A stretch of 33,653 bases of DNA from Flavobacteriaceae bacterium (GCA_021648445.1 JAKISU010000015.1:1-33653), one strand, 5' to 3'. Shown: positions 22,951-32,039, numbered from the stretch's first letter. Notes: a model not told the origin generated them from the sequence alone. Numbers and translations: made by a program.

Positions 22951-25335
22951 TTATGCTTTTATATCTTCAATTAATTGGTCAATGGTCATGGTAGTTTTTT
23001 CGTTAAAATCAGTTTTATAAATTACTTCAACACGTAAGGCTTTTAAACCTAGAACACCTTGTAGGTCTTCTAATTCTAACTTTTCTACTTTTCCTAATAA
23101 TTTTTTCGCCTGTAAATATTTTATATACTTTCTATACTCTTTTGCATCTTTATCTTGTGAATATACAATTGCTATTTTACCCGGTACAGTTAAGCGTTCG
23201 TTTGTTCCTTTTATATGCGCTTTATCAATCCTCTTTTTTATAATTTCATAACGAATATTATAGGCTCCGTCAACATCAAATTTCTTTTCATCCATCCTGA
23301 ATTTAATAGACAATGGATTGCTATGTACTAAAATTAAAGATGCTATTTCTAATTTATGGTCTAGATCATCTTTCAATTTATGTGCAACATTCTCCATCTC
23401 ACACATCATTTGTAACTGCCACAAACGAAGATTATATAAATACAGAGGATCATATTTTTTATTATGTACCAATGATTGACCTATATACATATTGAACTCT
23501 ACGCCATCCGTTTTATAACGTTCAAAATAATGAGGAAACATCGCTTGTGCTTCTTCTTGTTTTTTATCGAGGTAATTTGCTAGATTTTCATTTAATATGG
23601 TAACACTTTCTTCATAGGCTTTACGTTGTTCATACACTACATGAAGGTTTTTATCTAACCTATCCATATACATTTCAACCACTTTTTCAAGTTCAATATC
23701 CATTCTTTTTGCATGATTAAAAACAGGATATATTTCACGTTTTAAAAAGTCAATAATTCCAATTTCATCACCTGCTTTTAATCCTTTTTTTACCCTAAGT
23801 AAATATTCTTCAACTCGAAACATTAATTCCTCATAAATAGGTAAGTTCTCCTTTTCACAAGCCTTTTCCAGCACCTCAACTGCCAAACTTAACTGAACAA
23901 CTAAATCATTTTTTATAGCAGTATTACGAGCTAATGATGATCCTTTAATATCTGATTGTCCGAAAAGCGGACATACATTTTCAAAAACAATATCATCTAA
24001 TTTCGGATTTTCGTCACTTTGAAATTTATCTTTATGATATTTTTCAGCTGCTTCATAAAAACGCCACTTAACAGTTGGATGAATGGTTGTATAATGTTCC
24101 TGAATGGTCGCCTCTAAAATATTCTGCCTTTCTTCAGAAGAACGTTTGACCGCCGCTTCAAAAACCGGTATAATATCTTTTAATTTATCCTGCGTTACAG
24201 AATTTAATTCATAAGCCCTGGGAGAAGCAATTTCTAATAAGGCCAAATCATTATTTTCAGTAGCTTTTATTGGTATCAAAATTATGCTCTGTATACCTTT
24301 AGATTTCAAGTTTTTATAGAATGGGTTTCTATCAGTCGATTCGCCATATTTCTCAACATCAGAGATTGTTATTAGTTCATGATTATGAAAAACTTTATTT
24401 ACAATTCCTTGACAGAAATAATCATTATTACACGAAATTTCAGCTTCATTACTTAAAATAAGACTATCAGAATTCTTAACACTTGTTTTGCACAACTTCG
24501 TATTTATAGCATCAAATATTGAAAACCCTAGTTTTAAATCTTTAATATTATAAAATTCACGCAAATTCTGTTGCATATCAACCAATAAATTTTCATCTTG
24601 TCGTAATAAATTATCTCGTAAAGATGATAAGGTTTCATCAGCTGTTACATCAAAAAGATTCATAATACCAAATCCTTTAAAGATATAACTGTTAGGAGGG
24701 AATTTTTCTTTCCAAACCTCAATATCATCAAAATTATCGAGTAGTAATTTATAATCTTCTTCTGTTATTTTAGGTGCATTCTTTGTTGGGATAATTTCTG
24801 AAAAATCGCCATTAAAAGCTACTCTATAATGTTTTGTTGTTCCTGATATTTTATCCGGGATATCAAAAAAGAAGGGTCTTTTTAAGTCAATATGATATCC
24901 GTAACAATATCCGAGAATCATTACACAGGCATGCAAATACATTTCGTTCTCCTCTAGGTTTCTGATCTTAAAACCATAATCATCACCGGCATTATTTAAA
25001 ATATTTTCAAAACGAGTCGAAAACTTAAAAGAAGTAAATACAAATGGCACACTTGCCGCCTTAATTTCATTTAAAAGTAAAGGTTCAGGAAACAATGGTT
25101 CAAGTAAGAAATCAATCTGTTTCTGATACTTTTCAAATAAAGAAAAATCATTAAATCCCTCTATTAACTCTGGATGATTCTTAAATTCTTTTACCATCAA
25201 TTTAGCAGACTCATAATAAGGATGATCTTTTTGTAAAGCATATTTTTCAAAATAAGAAAATACTTTATCAAAACTAACATAGATTTGTAATGGAAGTTCT
25301 AAGTTTTCTAAACTATCTGGCTCTTGCATAAACAT
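22951..25335 (-). CDS. GAF-domain protein, putative sensor
   Basis: This 794-residue soluble protein shows no signal peptide or membrane segment. Residues about 235-400 form a GAF domain (DMQQNLREFYNIKDLKLGFSIFD, YKNLKSKGIQSIILIPIKATE), a small-molecule binding module. The N-terminal 230 residues and the long helical C-terminal 390 residues match nothing I can name. There is no histidine kinase, GGDEF or cyclase motif. It is the first gene of a tight operon with the HD-PycTM protein and the phosphoesterase fusion, so it may sense the ligand that governs them. ATG 25335 follows GCGGGTAAGTT; ATG 25329 is an alternative. Confidence 0.82.
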   Translation of the reverse strand: MFMQEPDSLENLELPLQIYVSFDKVFSYFEKYALQKDHPYYESAKLMVKEFKNHPELIEGFNDFSLFEKYQKQIDFLLEPLFPEPLLLNEIKAASVPFVFTSFKFSTRFENILNNAGDDYGFKIRNLEENEMYLHACVMILGYCYGYHIDLKRPFFFDIPDKISGTTKHYRVAFNGDFSEIIPTKNAPKITEEDYKLLLDNFDDIEVWKEKFPPNSYIFKGFGIMNLFDVTADETLSSLRDNLLRQDENLLVDMQQNLREFYNIKDLKLGFSIFDAINTKLCKTSVKNSDSLILSNEAEISCNNDYFCQGIVNKVFHNHELITISDVEKYGESTDRNPFYKNLKSKGIQSIILIPIKATENNDLALLEIASPRAYELNSVTQDKLKDIIPVFEAAVKRSSEERQNILEATIQEHYTTIHPTVKWRFYEAAEKYHKDKFQSDENPKLDDIVFENVCPLFGQSDIKGSSLARNTAIKNDLVVQLSLAVEVLEKACEKENLPIYEELMFRVEEYLLRVKKGLKAGDEIGIIDFLKREIYPVFNHAKRMDIELEKVVEMYMDRLDKNLHVVYEQRKAYEESVTILNENLANYLDKKQEEAQAMFPHYFERYKTDGVEFNMYIGQSLVHNKKYDPLYLYNLRLWQLQMMCEMENVAHKLKDDLDHKLEIASLILVHSNPLSIKFRMDEKKFDVDGAYNIRYEIIKKRIDKAHIKGTNERLTVPGKIAIVYSQDKDAKEYRKYIKYLQAKKLLGKVEKLELEDLQGVLGLKALRVEVIYKTDFNEKTTMTIDQLIEDIKA

Positions 25336-25417
25336 AACTTACCCGCTTTAATCTTATAAAATTAATCAAATTTTCATATAAGTCGTAAAACCAAACCAGA
25401 AATAACACATTTTAATG

Positions 25418-25490
25418 CTTAAGGGTCTCGGAACAGGCCCAGAGAAGTAAATCGGAAACCCTAAGGCAGTCCCAACTCCGGAGGGGGTTT
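25418..25490. other. GC-rich structured intergenic element upstream of the GAF gene
   Basis: A block of about 70 bases is far richer in G+C than its neighbours. CTTAAGGGT (25418-25426) pairs with ACCCTAAG (25458-25465) with one bulged base. CTCCGGAG (25476-25483) is a perfect palindrome next to a G-run. On the minus strand AACCCCCTCCGGAGTTGGGA resembles the cys operon repeat family. It could be a repeat or a leader RNA. No known riboswitch matches by eye. Confidence 0.5.
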
Positions 25491-25495
25491 ATAGG

Positions 25496-26692
25496 TTAAA
25501 TAATTTTTTTAGAAATTCTCGAAGCAGCAATTTTAGCAGCTAAAAATCCCAACGTAATAATTGTAAAAAATACAATGATAACATTAGCCATTTCAAATTT
25601 AACAGGATAAGCTAAGGAAGAAGTTATCATTATTAATTCGAATTTTTTTTGCAAAAGCACAAAAATAATAGCAATTGACAAGCCAATTATAAGTCCGAAA
25701 AAAGTTAACAGGAAGCCTTGAAGCATAAATATTTTTTTAATTTCCTTGATTGTAGTTCCAAGACTAAATAATGTTTTCAGATTCTCTTTTTTGTCTAAGA
25801 TCATCATAATAATAGCACCAACAACATTAAATAAGGCAATGATTAAAATCAACGTAAAAATTAAATAGAATATTAAATTTTCAGAATTCAACATCTTATG
25901 AAAAGAGGCATTGAGCTGTTCTCTGGTTTGTATTTTAAAATCATCACCTAATTTGGCTTGTAACTCTTTTTTTACTTTATTTTTATCTGCGTTTATAGCT
26001 AATTTTAACTCAATTGCAGAAATCTGATTCAGTTTATAACCTAATAAACTTTGCGCTATTGACAAATGAGAAAACACATATTTATTATGTAATTCTTCAG
26101 TCAAGCTAAATATACCTATTGGTTGTAAATTTAATTGATTGAATGCTGTTTTAGGATTATTAATATATCCTTTTCCGGGCTTTGGAACCGACACTTTTAA
26201 TGATTCAATAAAATCATAGGTACCTAAAGATAAAGCCGATGAAATACCTCTACCAACAACTACAGTATTTATAGCTTCTTTATCTAACCACTCACCTACA
26301 TATATGGCAGTGTCAATATTATTAACCAACAAATAATTGGTGTCAACACCCTTTATGCTTGCAATATGTGACTTATCTTTATATTCAAAAAAAGCTCTTT
26401 CTTCAACAACTTTACTATAACTAACAATTTTTTTATCCTGTAATATTGTAGTCATTGAATCGGTGAAGAAAAATGATTTTCCTTTTTCAGCACTTATCTT
26501 GAGGTCAGGATCAGAAATTTTGATAAAATCTAAGCTAAACTCCTTTAAACCTGAAAAAACAGAGAGTACAATAAACAAGGCAATGGCTCCAACTATAACA
26601 CCTAAAGCAGCTATTAAGGTGATAATATTAATCGCATTATTACTACTCTTGGTAAATAAATATCGTTTTGCTATATATAACGGAAAGTTCAA
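25496..26692 (-). CDS. FtsX-like ABC permease, LolC/LolE type
   Basis: The 398-residue inner-membrane protein has the LolC/E layout: one N-terminal membrane helix (IITLIAALGVIVGAIALFIVL), a periplasmic domain of about 220 residues, then three helices in the FtsX-type permease domain (about 270-390) with the segment MILDKKENLKTLFSLGTTIKEI. In proteobacteria such proteins extract lipoproteins with the LolD ATPase. No ATPase is encoded nearby. It begins 1 bp after the rbfA stop and is probably co-transcribed with it. Confidence 0.9.
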   Translation of the reverse strand: MNFPLYIAKRYLFTKSSNNAINIITLIAALGVIVGAIALFIVLSVFSGLKEFSLDFIKISDPDLKISAEKGKSFFFTDSMTTILQDKKIVSYSKVVEERAFFEYKDKSHIASIKGVDTNYLLVNNIDTAIYVGEWLDKEAINTVVVGRGISSALSLGTYDFIESLKVSVPKPGKGYINNPKTAFNQLNLQPIGIFSLTEELHNKYVFSHLSIAQSLLGYKLNQISAIELKLAINADKNKVKKELQAKLGDDFKIQTREQLNASFHKMLNSENLIFYLIFTLILIIALFNVVGAIIMMILDKKENLKTLFSLGTTIKEIKKIFMLQGFLLTFFGLIIGLSIAIIFVLLQKKFELIMITSSLAYPVKFEMANVIIVFFTIITLGFLAAKIAASRISKKII

Positions 26693-26693
26693 C

Positions 26694-27086
26694 TTATTTT
26701 TTTCTCTTTCTTGAGATTATTTCAGGGTTTTTAATAGGATTTTCTACATCACCGCGCAAAGAAGCATCAATATCTTCAATATAATCTAAAGAATCATCCA
26801 AATAAAAAGTGAGTTCCGGCATACGACGTAACTGATTTCTTGTACGCTGTGCCAGTTCATGTCTGATCAATGCTGTATTTGATTGTATTCCTTCAATTAA
26901 TTTATCTTTCTTATCTGTCGGAAAAATGCTTAAAAATACTTTTGCAACAGATAAGTCTGAAGTAACTCTAACTTTTGTAACCGATATAATTACACCTTTC
27001 ATTCCTTCTTGCGCGGCATGTTGCAATACATCTACCAAATCTTTTTGTAAAACTCCGGCTATCTTTTTCTGTCTATTAGTTTCCAT
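26694..27086 (-). CDS. rbfA: Ribosome-binding factor A
   Basis: RbfA is a small KH-fold protein that helps mature the 30S subunit and 16S rRNA 5' end. The 130 residues include RQKKIAGVLQKDLVDVLQ at the start, VTKVRVTSDLSVAKVFLSIFP in the centre and RHELAQRTRNQLRRMPELTFYLDDSLDY at the end, all characteristic. A perfect TATTTTTG element lies only 5 bases upstream of the ATG (27098-27091), so the transcript could have almost no leader. Confidence 0.95.
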   Translation of the reverse strand: METNRQKKIAGVLQKDLVDVLQHAAQEGMKGVIISVTKVRVTSDLSVAKVFLSIFPTDKKDKLIEGIQSNTALIRHELAQRTRNQLRRMPELTFYLDDSLDYIEDIDASLRGDVENPIKNPEIISRKRKK

Positions 27087-27112
27087 TTTGCAAAAATAAG
27101 GTTTTTCAAGTT

Positions 27113-27165
27113 AAAGATAAAAGATCGCTTTGCTAAAAGACTGAAGATAAAGACTCGTTTTATCT
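27113..27165. repeat. Dispersed repeat, copy 1
   Basis: AAAGATAAAAGATCGCTTTG, then a tail ending AAGATAAAGACTCG, resembles the block at 32711-32760 (AAAGATAAAAGACCGCTTCG, tail AAGCAAGACTTG). The two copies share the first 12 bases exactly and keep the CGCTT centre. It lies between rbfA and the epimerase gene. Confidence 0.55.
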
Positions 27166-27211
27166 CAAGTTCATCAATAAATTACTATTTTGCAATATAG
27201 AATAATTCAGA

Positions 27212-27640
27212 ATGAAAAAAATTGAACATATTGGTATTGCCGTTAAAGATCTAGAAAAATCAAACCTTCTTTTTAAGCAGCTTTTTGGCAGTCCACATTA
27301 TAAAATTGAAGAAGTAGTTTCTGAAGGTGTTAAAACATCATTTTTCAAATCGGGTCCCAACAAGATTGAATTGTTAGAAGCTACAAATTCTGAAAGTCCT
27401 ATTGCTAAATTTATCGAAAAAAAGGGAGAAGGTATACATCATATAGCCTTCGCTGTTGATGATATTAAGGCCGAAATAAAACGCCTTAAAAAAGAAGGTT
27501 TTACCATTATAAATACTACACCAAAAAAGGGCGCTGATAATAAATTAGTCGCGTTTTTGCATCCAAAATCTACGAATGGTGTTTTGATAGAATTGTGTCA
27601 GGAAATAGATTTTAAAGAGAGCAAAATGTTAAATTTGTAG
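27212..27640 (+). CDS. mce: Methylmalonyl-CoA epimerase
   Basis: This 142-residue protein has the vicinal oxygen chelate fold and interconverts (R)- and (S)-methylmalonyl-CoA in propionate and branched-chain degradation. It has two beta-alpha-beta-beta-beta modules with metal ligands in IEHIGIAV (His6), GIHHIAFAVDD and LIELCQ. Length and the HPKSTNGVLIEL ending match the family. The mutase is not in the window. It reads toward ftsX 83 bp away. Confidence 0.93.
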   Translation: MKKIEHIGIAVKDLEKSNLLFKQLFGSPHYKIEEVVSEGVKTSFFKSGPNKIELLEATNSESPIAKFIEKKGEGIHHIAFAVDDIKAEIKRLKKEGFTIINTTPKKGADNKLVAFLHPKSTNGVLIELCQEIDFKESKMLNL

Positions 27641-27723
27641 ATAGAAGAAAAAGGCAAGATGAGTTCAATATGAAGTTTGTATATTGCAACATTCTTTTGA
27701 TCAATCATAAATCGTAAATCTTA

Positions 27724-28602
27724 ATGAGTACTTCTTTTGAAAAATATCAAAAAAGACGTTTACAATCTTCATATATATCTGTAATACTCAGCATAGCCTT
27801 TGTGCTTTTTTTACTTGGATTATTTGGGTTATTAGTATTAAACACAAAAAAAGTTTCCGACTATTTCAAAGAACAAGCATCAATAACTATCTTTTTAAAA
27901 GATGATGTTGACAAACAAACTGTAAAGAATTTACAGACTGTTTTAAAAAGTGAAGATTATACCAAATCAATAACATACGTATCGAAAGAGGAAGCTGCCG
28001 AGCTTGCTAAAAAAGATAACGGTGAAGATTTTATGGATTTTTTAGGTTATAACCCCCTTAAGAACTCCATTGATCTATACCTAAAAGCAGATTTTGTTTC
28101 ACCGGAAAAAATGAGTGAAATAGAATCACAATTGATAAAAAAAGAAGCTGTTTTTGAAATATCTTACGATAAATCATTAATTGCAATATTAACTAAAAAT
28201 GTAAAACGAATTAGCCTTTGGGTATTGATCTTTAGTAGTATTTTTACTTTAATAGCAATGATATTGATCAATAATTCTATCCGGTTATCAGTATATTCTA
28301 AACGTTTTACGATAAAAACTATGCAAATGGTTGGTGCAACCAAACGTTTTATTAGAAGACCATTTGTGCTCAATAGTATTAAACTGGGTGCTATCGGATC
28401 ATTATTAGCAGTAGCAGCATTAGCTGTAGCAATATATTATATGAATGACAATTTTCCTGAGTTTGGTTTTTTAGAAAATACAACACTCTTAGCAATTCTT
28501 TTTGGAGGGGTTTTTTTATTGGGAATCATTATTACCTGGTTAAGCGCCTTTTTCGCAACCCAGCGTTTTTTAAATTTACGAACAGATCAATTGTATTACT
28601 AA
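27724..28602 (+). CDS. ftsX: Cell division protein FtsX
   Basis: This inner-membrane protein pairs with the FtsE ATPase to activate septal cell wall hydrolases. The 292 residues show one N-terminal helix (YISVILSIAFVLFLLGLFGLL), the extracellular domain (about 45-155, ITIFLKDDVDKQTVKNLQ), and three C-terminal helices with MQMVGATKRFIRRPF between them. ftsE is not in the window. The next gene starts 1 bp after its stop. Confidence 0.95.
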   Translation: MSTSFEKYQKRRLQSSYISVILSIAFVLFLLGLFGLLVLNTKKVSDYFKEQASITIFLKDDVDKQTVKNLQTVLKSEDYTKSITYVSKEEAAELAKKDNGEDFMDFLGYNPLKNSIDLYLKADFVSPEKMSEIESQLIKKEAVFEISYDKSLIAILTKNVKRISLWVLIFSSIFTLIAMILINNSIRLSVYSKRFTIKTMQMVGATKRFIRRPFVLNSIKLGAIGSLLAVAALAVAIYYMNDNFPEFGFLENTTLLAILFGGVFLLGIIITWLSAFFATQRFLNLRTDQLYY

Positions 28603-28603
28603 T

Positions 28604-28876
28604 ATGTCTAAAAAGAAAAAATCAGACTTGTCTAACAGCAAGACAACAAAACATAAAGGTGAATTTTTATTTGGTAAGCGGAATTATATGATTATGCTTA
28701 TAGGCTTACTTGTTATCGCATTAGGTTTTATATTAATGGCAGGCGGTGGTAGCGATGACCCAGCTGTTTTTAATGAAGAAATCTATAATTTTAGAAGAAT
28801 TCGTCTTGCCCCTACATTAGTTCTTATAGGTTTCGCCATAGAGATCTATGCTATTTTAGCCAATCCTAAAAAATAA
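28604..28876 (+). CDS. DUF3098 membrane protein
   Basis: This is a 90-residue protein with a basic N-terminus and two membrane helices (about 29-46 and 68-84), including GKRNYMIMLIGLLVIALGFILMAGG. It is the Bacteroidetes family DUF3098, usually found between ftsX and uppP as here. The function is unknown; the context suggests the cell envelope or division. Confidence 0.88.
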   Translation: MSKKKKSDLSNSKTTKHKGEFLFGKRNYMIMLIGLLVIALGFILMAGGGSDDPAVFNEEIYNFRRIRLAPTLVLIGFAIEIYAILANPKK

Positions 28877-28878
28877 GA

Positions 28879-29676
28879 ATGAGCTATTTAGAAGCTATTA
28901 TTTTAGGGTTAATTCAAGGGTTAACTGAATTTTTACCTGTATCATCAAGTGGCCATTTAGAGCTAGCCAAAGCTATTTTCGGGGACAATTCTTTACCTGA
29001 AGAAAGTTTAACTTTTACTGTAATCTTACATTTTGCCACAGCCTTGAGTACGCTTGTTGTTTTTAGAAAAGAAGTGCTTGAAATTATAAAAGGAATTTTT
29101 CAATTTAAATGGAATGATGAGATGATATTTTCACTGAAAATTATTATTTCTATGATTCCTGCTGTAATTATAGGTCTGCTTTTTGAAAAACAGTTAGAAG
29201 CTTTTTTTGGAGGCAGAATTTTACTGGTAGGTTGTATGTTATTAATTACGGCAGTCCTGTTATTGTTAGCCGATAGAGCTAAAAACACCACTAAAAATGT
29301 TTCTTATACAAATGCTTTAATTATTGGTGTTTCGCAAGCTATTGCTATGCTTCCCGGAATTTCTCGTTCAGGAGCTACTATTTCTACTTCTGTTTTATTA
29401 GGAGTTGACCGTACAAAAGCTGCACGTTTTTCTTTTTTAATGGTAGTGCCATTAATTTTAGGAAAAGTGGCTAAAGATATACTTGGCGGAGATATTAATT
29501 TTGAAAGTTCTCAAATAGGAATAATGAGTGCAGGGTTTGTGGCTGCATTTATTTCAGGATTATTTGCCTGTAATTGGATGATAACCTTGATCAAAAAAAG
29601 CAAGTTATCATATTTTGCCATCTATTGTACTGTTATTGGGTTGATAGCTATTAGTTATGCTTTATTAAATAATTAG
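28879..29676 (+). CDS. uppP: Undecaprenyl-diphosphatase
   Basis: UppP dephosphorylates undecaprenyl diphosphate, recycling the lipid carrier for peptidoglycan. It is a 265-residue polytopic membrane protein with both catalytic motifs: GLTEFLPVSSSGHLELAK near residue 15-32 and LPGISRSGATISTSVLLGV near 158-176. The start at 28879 gives MSYLEAIILGLIQG, the normal N-terminus, 2 bp after DUF3098. Confidence 0.96.
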   Translation: MSYLEAIILGLIQGLTEFLPVSSSGHLELAKAIFGDNSLPEESLTFTVILHFATALSTLVVFRKEVLEIIKGIFQFKWNDEMIFSLKIIISMIPAVIIGLLFEKQLEAFFGGRILLVGCMLLITAVLLLLADRAKNTTKNVSYTNALIIGVSQAIAMLPGISRSGATISTSVLLGVDRTKAARFSFLMVVPLILGKVAKDILGGDINFESSQIGIMSAGFVAAFISGLFACNWMITLIKKSKLSYFAIYCTVIGLIAISYALLNN

Positions 29677-29699
29677 ATACTGAAATAAATTCAGCACAA

Positions 29700-30395
29700 G
29701 TGACTGTCGAAGATTTTAAAAACGGACAAGTATTATTGATTGATAAACCCTTAGGGTGGACTTCTTTTCAAGTTGTAAATAAATTACGTTGGCATATTAG
29801 AAAAACATTTGATATCAAAAAAATAAAAGTGGGACATGCCGGTACTTTAGATCCTTTAGCAACAGGTTTACTTATTATTTGTACAGGTAAATTCACCAAA
29901 AAAATTGAAAGTTTTCAAGCCCAAGTAAAAGAATATACCGGTACGTTTACTCTTGGTGCTACAACACCTTCTTATGATCTGGAAACTGAAATTGACAACA
30001 CATATCCTATAGAGCATCTAACAGAACAATTGATAAAAGAAACTACGCTACAATTTATTGGAGAGATTGAACAAAAACCTCCTATTTTTTCAGCTATTAA
30101 AAAAGATGGTAAACGACTATATGAACTTGCCAGAGCTGGAAAAACTACAGAGATAAAATCAAGAAAAGTTATAATTGATACATTTGAAATTACTAAAATA
30201 AACCTCCCAAAAATTGAATTCAGGGTAGTTTGTAGTAAAGGCACCTATATCCGTTCATTAGCTTATGATTTTGGAAAAGCCTTAAATTCCGGAGCGCATT
30301 TATCTAATTTAAGACGTACTAAAATTGGAGATTTTTCTGTAGATAATGCTTCTACAATTGAAGATTTTTTAGACACAATCAACAGTAACACATAA
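29700..30395 (+). CDS. truB: tRNA pseudouridine-55 synthase
   Basis: TruB converts U55 of tRNA T-loops to pseudouridine. The catalytic Asp51 is in VGHAGTLDPLATGLL. Further motifs are VLLIDKPLGWTSFQVVNKLR, KPPIFSAIKKDGKRLYELAR and VVCSKGTYIRSLAYDFG. The start is GTG at 29700, which gives the conserved TVEDFKNGQ beginning. The final 27 bases overlap the convergent thioredoxin-like gene. Confidence 0.95.
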   Translation: MTVEDFKNGQVLLIDKPLGWTSFQVVNKLRWHIRKTFDIKKIKVGHAGTLDPLATGLLIICTGKFTKKIESFQAQVKEYTGTFTLGATTPSYDLETEIDNTYPIEHLTEQLIKETTLQFIGEIEQKPPIFSAIKKDGKRLYELARAGKTTEIKSRKVIIDTFEITKINLPKIEFRVVCSKGTYIRSLAYDFGKALNSGAHLSNLRRTKIGDFSVDNASTIEDFLDTINSNT

Positions 30396-30980
30396 AAGTT
30401 TTAATATATCTTCTTCAATATTAATACCCTTATCTGCATTATACCAAACTTGTAACTCTTCTTTAAAATTGTCATCTAGCGTACCATATTTCTCTTTTTG
30501 CTCTTGAACCATTTTAGTAGCTTTTGAAGGTCTCGGTCCCCATGAATTAACTACTTCTTTGGTATTAGTATCAATAGCAATTAACTTCGGAATTGATTTA
30601 TTTCCATTTGTTAAAAACTTATCCATTAATGCTTCATTTTCATCACGAAGTACAATTTTTAGCTCAATATTATCTGAAGCCTCAACTATCTTATTTATAA
30701 CCGGTAATGCATGAGCGGCATCACCACACCAACTTTCGGTCAATACGATCCAGCTATATTTTTTGGTTGAATTCTCTAGAATTTCTTTTGAATTTTCAGA
30801 TAAGTTAAACGTTTTATCTAAACGTTTCATTCTGCTATTATTCAATTTACTGTAGTTTAGTAAATCATCTGTTTGATTTTCTCCTGTAGACTTTCCTTCA
30901 GTTAATAAATCAGCCACCACCTTTCTATATTCTTTATAAGATACTGATTTTTTTAGACTATTTTCAATTGTGTTTTTCAT
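30369..30980 (-). CDS. Thioredoxin-family protein with WCGDA motif
   Basis: The 203-residue cytoplasmic protein has a helical N-terminus and a thioredoxin-like fold from about residue 60. In place of WCGPC it has ESWCGDAAHALPV, so only one active-site cysteine is kept, as in the thioredoxin_9 group. The conserved proline is in KSIPKLIAID. A dithiol reductase activity is unlikely; a monothiol or binding role is possible. The end of the gene (LLCVTVDCV) is encoded on the strand opposite the last codons of truB. Confidence 0.87.
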   Translation of the reverse strand: MKNTIENSLKKSVSYKEYRKVVADLLTEGKSTGENQTDDLLNYSKLNNSRMKRLDKTFNLSENSKEILENSTKKYSWIVLTESWCGDAAHALPVINKIVEASDNIELKIVLRDENEALMDKFLTNGNKSIPKLIAIDTNTKEVVNSWGPRPSKATKMVQEQKEKYGTLDDNFKEELQVWYNADKGINIEEDILKLLCVTVDCV

Positions 30981-31091
30981 ATACTAAAAATCTATAACCT
31001 GTTTTATGCAATAGAAAATTCAGGTTTAATTACTCGACATTAGACAACATAAAATTCAAAACTTACAAAGCAAAAAAATTAGCTGTATATT

Positions 31092-32039
31092 CTAAGAATT
31101 ATATTTCTCTTTTAGGTTTTCTAGCATTACATCAGTCATTTTTTCGAGATCAAACGAATGTTTCCAATTCCAATCCTCTCTAGCTTTTACATCATTAATA
31201 CTTTGAGGCCAACTATCAGCTATTTCCTGTCTAAAGTCAGGTGAATATTCAATTTTAAAATTAGGTAAGTGTTTTTGTATAGCTATGGTAATTTCTTTAG
31301 GAGTAAAATTGATAGCAGCAATATTATATGAAAAGAAATTATCCGGCAAATCAGTTTGCATAATATCTATGGTTGCTTTTATAGCATCATCCATATACAT
31401 CATTGGCAGTCTGGTATTTTCAGCTAAAAAACAATTGTAAAAATTATCTGTTATTGCTTTATGGTAAATTTCAACAGCATAATCTGTTGTACCTCCGCCT
31501 GGATTCGTTTTCCAACTTATAATACCCGGATAACGTATACTTCTTACATCCACATTGTATTTGTTTTTATAATAAGCACACCAACGTTCACCAGCTAACT
31601 TGCTAATTCCGTAAACAGTTGTTGGTTCCATAATGGTTTCTTGAGGTGTATTATTTTGAGGCGTAGTTGTACCAAAAACAGCAATTGAACTTGGCCAGAA
31701 CACTTTTTTTATCAAACCTTCTTTTGCCAAATCTAATATATGAAGTAAAGAGTTCATATTTAAATCCCATGCTTTTTGAGGATGTTTTTCTGCTGTTACA
31801 GATAACATTGCAGCCATTAAATACACTTCAGTAACATGATATTTTTCAATGACTTCTATTATTTTATCTTTATTAGTAGCATCTAATATTTCAAATGGTC
31901 CACTTTCCATCAATTCAGTATTACCTTCCCTAATATCAGAAGCAATTACAGTTGTGTTCCCAAAAATTCCACGTAATTTTAAAGTAAGCTCAGTGCCTAT
32001 TTGCCCACAAGCTCCAATAATAAGTATGGTATCACTCAT
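31092..32039 (-). CDS. NAD-dependent epimerase-fold protein, probable L-threonine 3-dehydrogenase
   Basis: The 315-residue short-chain dehydrogenase of the extended type has the NAD motif IIGACGQIG (residues 7-15), catalytic Ser117/118 (WPSSIAVFG), and YGISK with Tyr143 and Lys147. The segments GTTTPQNNTPQET, RYPGIISWKTNPGGGTTDYA and LPMMYMDDAI resemble the UDP-galactose-epimerase-like threonine dehydrogenases found in Bacteroidetes. These oxidise threonine to 2-amino-3-oxobutyrate. ATG 32039 places the Rossmann motif at the N-terminus. An upstream start at 32090 adds a hydrophobic stretch that is probably untranslated leader. A TATATTTG element (32072-32065) fits a promoter. Confidence 0.88.
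   Translation of the reverse strand: MSDTILIIGACGQIGTELTLKLRGIFGNTTVIASDIREGNTELMESGPFEILDATNKDKIIEVIEKYHVTEVYLMAAMLSVTAEKHPQKAWDLNMNSLLHILDLAKEGLIKKVFWPSSIAVFGTTTPQNNTPQETIMEPTTVYGISKLAGERWCAYYKNKYNVDVRSIRYPGIISWKTNPGGGTTDYAVEIYHKAITDNFYNCFLAENTRLPMMYMDDAIKATIDIMQTDLPDNFFSYNIAAINFTPKEITIAIQKHLPNFKIEYSPDFRQEIADSWPQSINDVKAREDWNWKHSFDLEKMTDVMLENLKEKYNS

Noticed and set aside
18051-25335. A classical Pycsar locus
   Set aside because: A PycTM domain is present but no uridylate or cytidylate cyclase; the GAF protein has no cyclase motif.
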